6,351 nt of DNA. Origin: Bacteroidales bacterium (lineage in GTDB: Bacteria > Bacteroidota > Bacteroidia > Bacteroidales > UBA932). Positions within the stretch are counted from its first letter, which is position 1. Each line of letters begins with the position of its first letter. Positions 5,466 to 6,351 of the stretch are shown in pieces. The position numbers were made by a program, and so were the translations under genes. The notes beneath the pieces were generated by a model, which searched no databases, had not been told where the DNA came from, and saw nothing but the letters and a program-made list of their open reading frames with translations. The stretch lies in NCBI GenBank assembly GCA_017548805.1, contig JAFYZE010000058.1:1-6351 (forward strand), read 5' to 3'.

Positions 5466-6351
5466 AAAGGTATTCGTGGATGGCGGCAGCGGCCTTGCGG
5501 CCGGCGCCCATGGCGAGGATGACCGTCGCGGCGCCGGTGACGGCATCACCTCCGGCGAAGACGCCCTGACGGGTCGTCGCACCGCTCTCGTCTGCGACGA
5601 GGCAGCCGCGCCTGGTGACCTCAAGACCATCGGTTGTCTTGGCAATCAAAGGGTTAGGTGATGTACCGAGAGCCATAATTACGGTGTCGCAAGGGATCTC
5701 GAACTCGGAGCCCTCTATAGGGACCGGCGAGCGGCGGCCGCTGGCATCGGGCTCGCCGAGCTCCATCTGGATGCACTTGACTGCACGGACCCAGCCCTTC
5801 TCGTCTGCGAGTATCTCGACAGGATTGGTCAGCATCTTGAACTCGACTCCCTCCTCGTGGGCATGATGGACCTCCTCCTTGCGGGCGGGAAGCTCCACCT
5901 CGGTACGGCGGTAGACGATGGTGGTATCGGCACCGAGACGCAGGGCGGTACGCGCTGCGTCCATGGCGACATTGCCGCCGCCGACCACGATGGCTTTCTT
6001 GCCGGCGTGGATAGGAGTGAGATAGTCGTCGCGGTAGGCCTTCATGAGGTTGTTCCTGGTCAGGAACTCGTTGGCTGAGAAGACGCCGTTGGCGTTCTCG
6101 CCAGGGATGCCCATGAAGCGGGGCAGACCGGCGCCGGAGCCAACGAACACGGCCTCGAAGCCTTCCTCGTCCATCAACGAGTCGATGGTGACGGTGCGGC
6201 CGATGATGACGTCGAGCTCGATCTTGACGCCGAGTGCCTTGACGGCGTTGATCTCGGCTGCCACGACCTTGTCCTTGGGCAGACGGAACTCGGGGATGCC
6301 GTACTCCAGCACTCCGCCGGGACGGTGGAGAGCTTCGAAAATGGTAACGTC
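5455..6351 (-). CDS. gltA: NADPH-dependent glutamate synthase small-subunit-type flavoprotein (5' end beyond the window)
   Basis: The C-terminal 298 residues of a GltD/GltA/NfnL-type FAD- and NADPH-binding oxidoreductase; the frame stays open to base 6351. The first visible residues, VTIFEALHRPGGVLEYGIPEFRLPK, are the conserved block just after the first FAD-binding fold. Next come GLPRFMGIPGE (75-85), the NADPH-binding loop VVGGGNVAMDAARTALRLGA (122-141), VYRRTEVELPARKEE (146-160), and the closing FAD motif VFAGGDAVTGAATVILAMGAGRKAA (264-288). The missing N-terminus, about 160 residues in family members, should carry the iron-sulfur ligands and the first FAD fold. A GTG at 6310-6312 is internal to the conserved block, not a start. 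In Bacteroidetes this module is often fused behind a PyrK-like NAD-binding subunit, giving a protein near 780 residues; the window cannot show whether that holds here. Candidate roles are NADPH-linked glutamate synthesis or ferredoxin:NADP+ transhydrogenation (Nfn); the gltA symbol is therefore provisional. The TAG stop sits in the loop of a small hairpin. Confidence 0.93.
   Translation of the reverse strand, partial: DVTIFEALHRPGGVLEYGIPEFRLPKDKVVAAEINAVKALGVKIELDVIIGRTVTIDSLMDEEGFEAVFVGSGAGLPRFMGIPGENANGVFSANEFLTRNNLMKAYRDDYLTPIHAGKKAIVVGGGNVAMDAARTALRLGADTTIVYRRTEVELPARKEEVHHAHEEGVEFKMLTNPVEILADEKGWVRAVKCIQMELGEPDASGRRSPVPIEGSEFEIPCDTVIMALGTSPNPLIAKTTDGLEVTRRGCLVADESGATTRQGVFAGGDAVTGAATVILAMGAGRKAAAAIHEYLSGK

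Noticed and set aside
6310..6312. GTG as the start of the flavoprotein gene
   Set aside because: The frame continues upstream to the window edge with conserved residues (VTIFEALHRPGG), so the gene is cut by the window and does not start here.

Overview
The window reads as one dense block of six genes, all on the minus strand. Transcription runs from high to low coordinates: a glutamate-synthase-type flavoprotein (cut by the right edge), a YafV-like omega-amidase, IorA, IorB, and two tandem phenylacetate-CoA ligases, the last cut by the left edge. The junctions are 34 bp, 7 bp, a 4-bp ATGA overlap, 21 bp and 2 bp, so almost everything is coding and at least the last five genes look like one operon. 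I see no RNA gene, mobile element, CRISPR array or long repeat, and no non-coding stretch longer than about 34 bp.

The DNA is GC-rich in coding regions, and the start codons are preceded by short A/T-rich stretches with no clear Shine-Dalgarno sequence. That start context, plus the order IorA-IorB-PaaK, suggests an anaerobic Bacteroidales member, perhaps an uncultivated gut or rumen lineage with fairly high GC. This is inference; no taxonomic marker gene is present.

The central genes form an aryl-2-oxoacid / arylacetyl-CoA / arylacetate module. IorAB interconverts arylpyruvates (phenyl-, indole-, hydroxyphenylpyruvate) and arylacetyl-CoA plus CO2 using a low-potential electron carrier. PaaK-type ligases join arylacetates to CoA at the expense of ATP. 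Run towards the 2-oxoacid, the set would let the cell rebuild phenylalanine or tryptophan from environmental phenylacetate or indoleacetate; run the other way, IorAB would ferment aromatic amino acids. An omega-amidase immediately upstream fits the assimilatory direction, because it removes the 2-oxoacid amide left by glutamine transamination. The GltA-like flavoprotein upstream handles NADPH and glutamate or ferredoxin-linked electrons, but may be only a neighbour.

The points most worth checking are the short IorA, which lacks the C-terminal ferredoxin domain of the archaeal enzyme; the tandem diverged ligases with a shared Cys/His set; and the omega-amidase linkage. The families are all known. 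I did not find evidence for an entirely new system.
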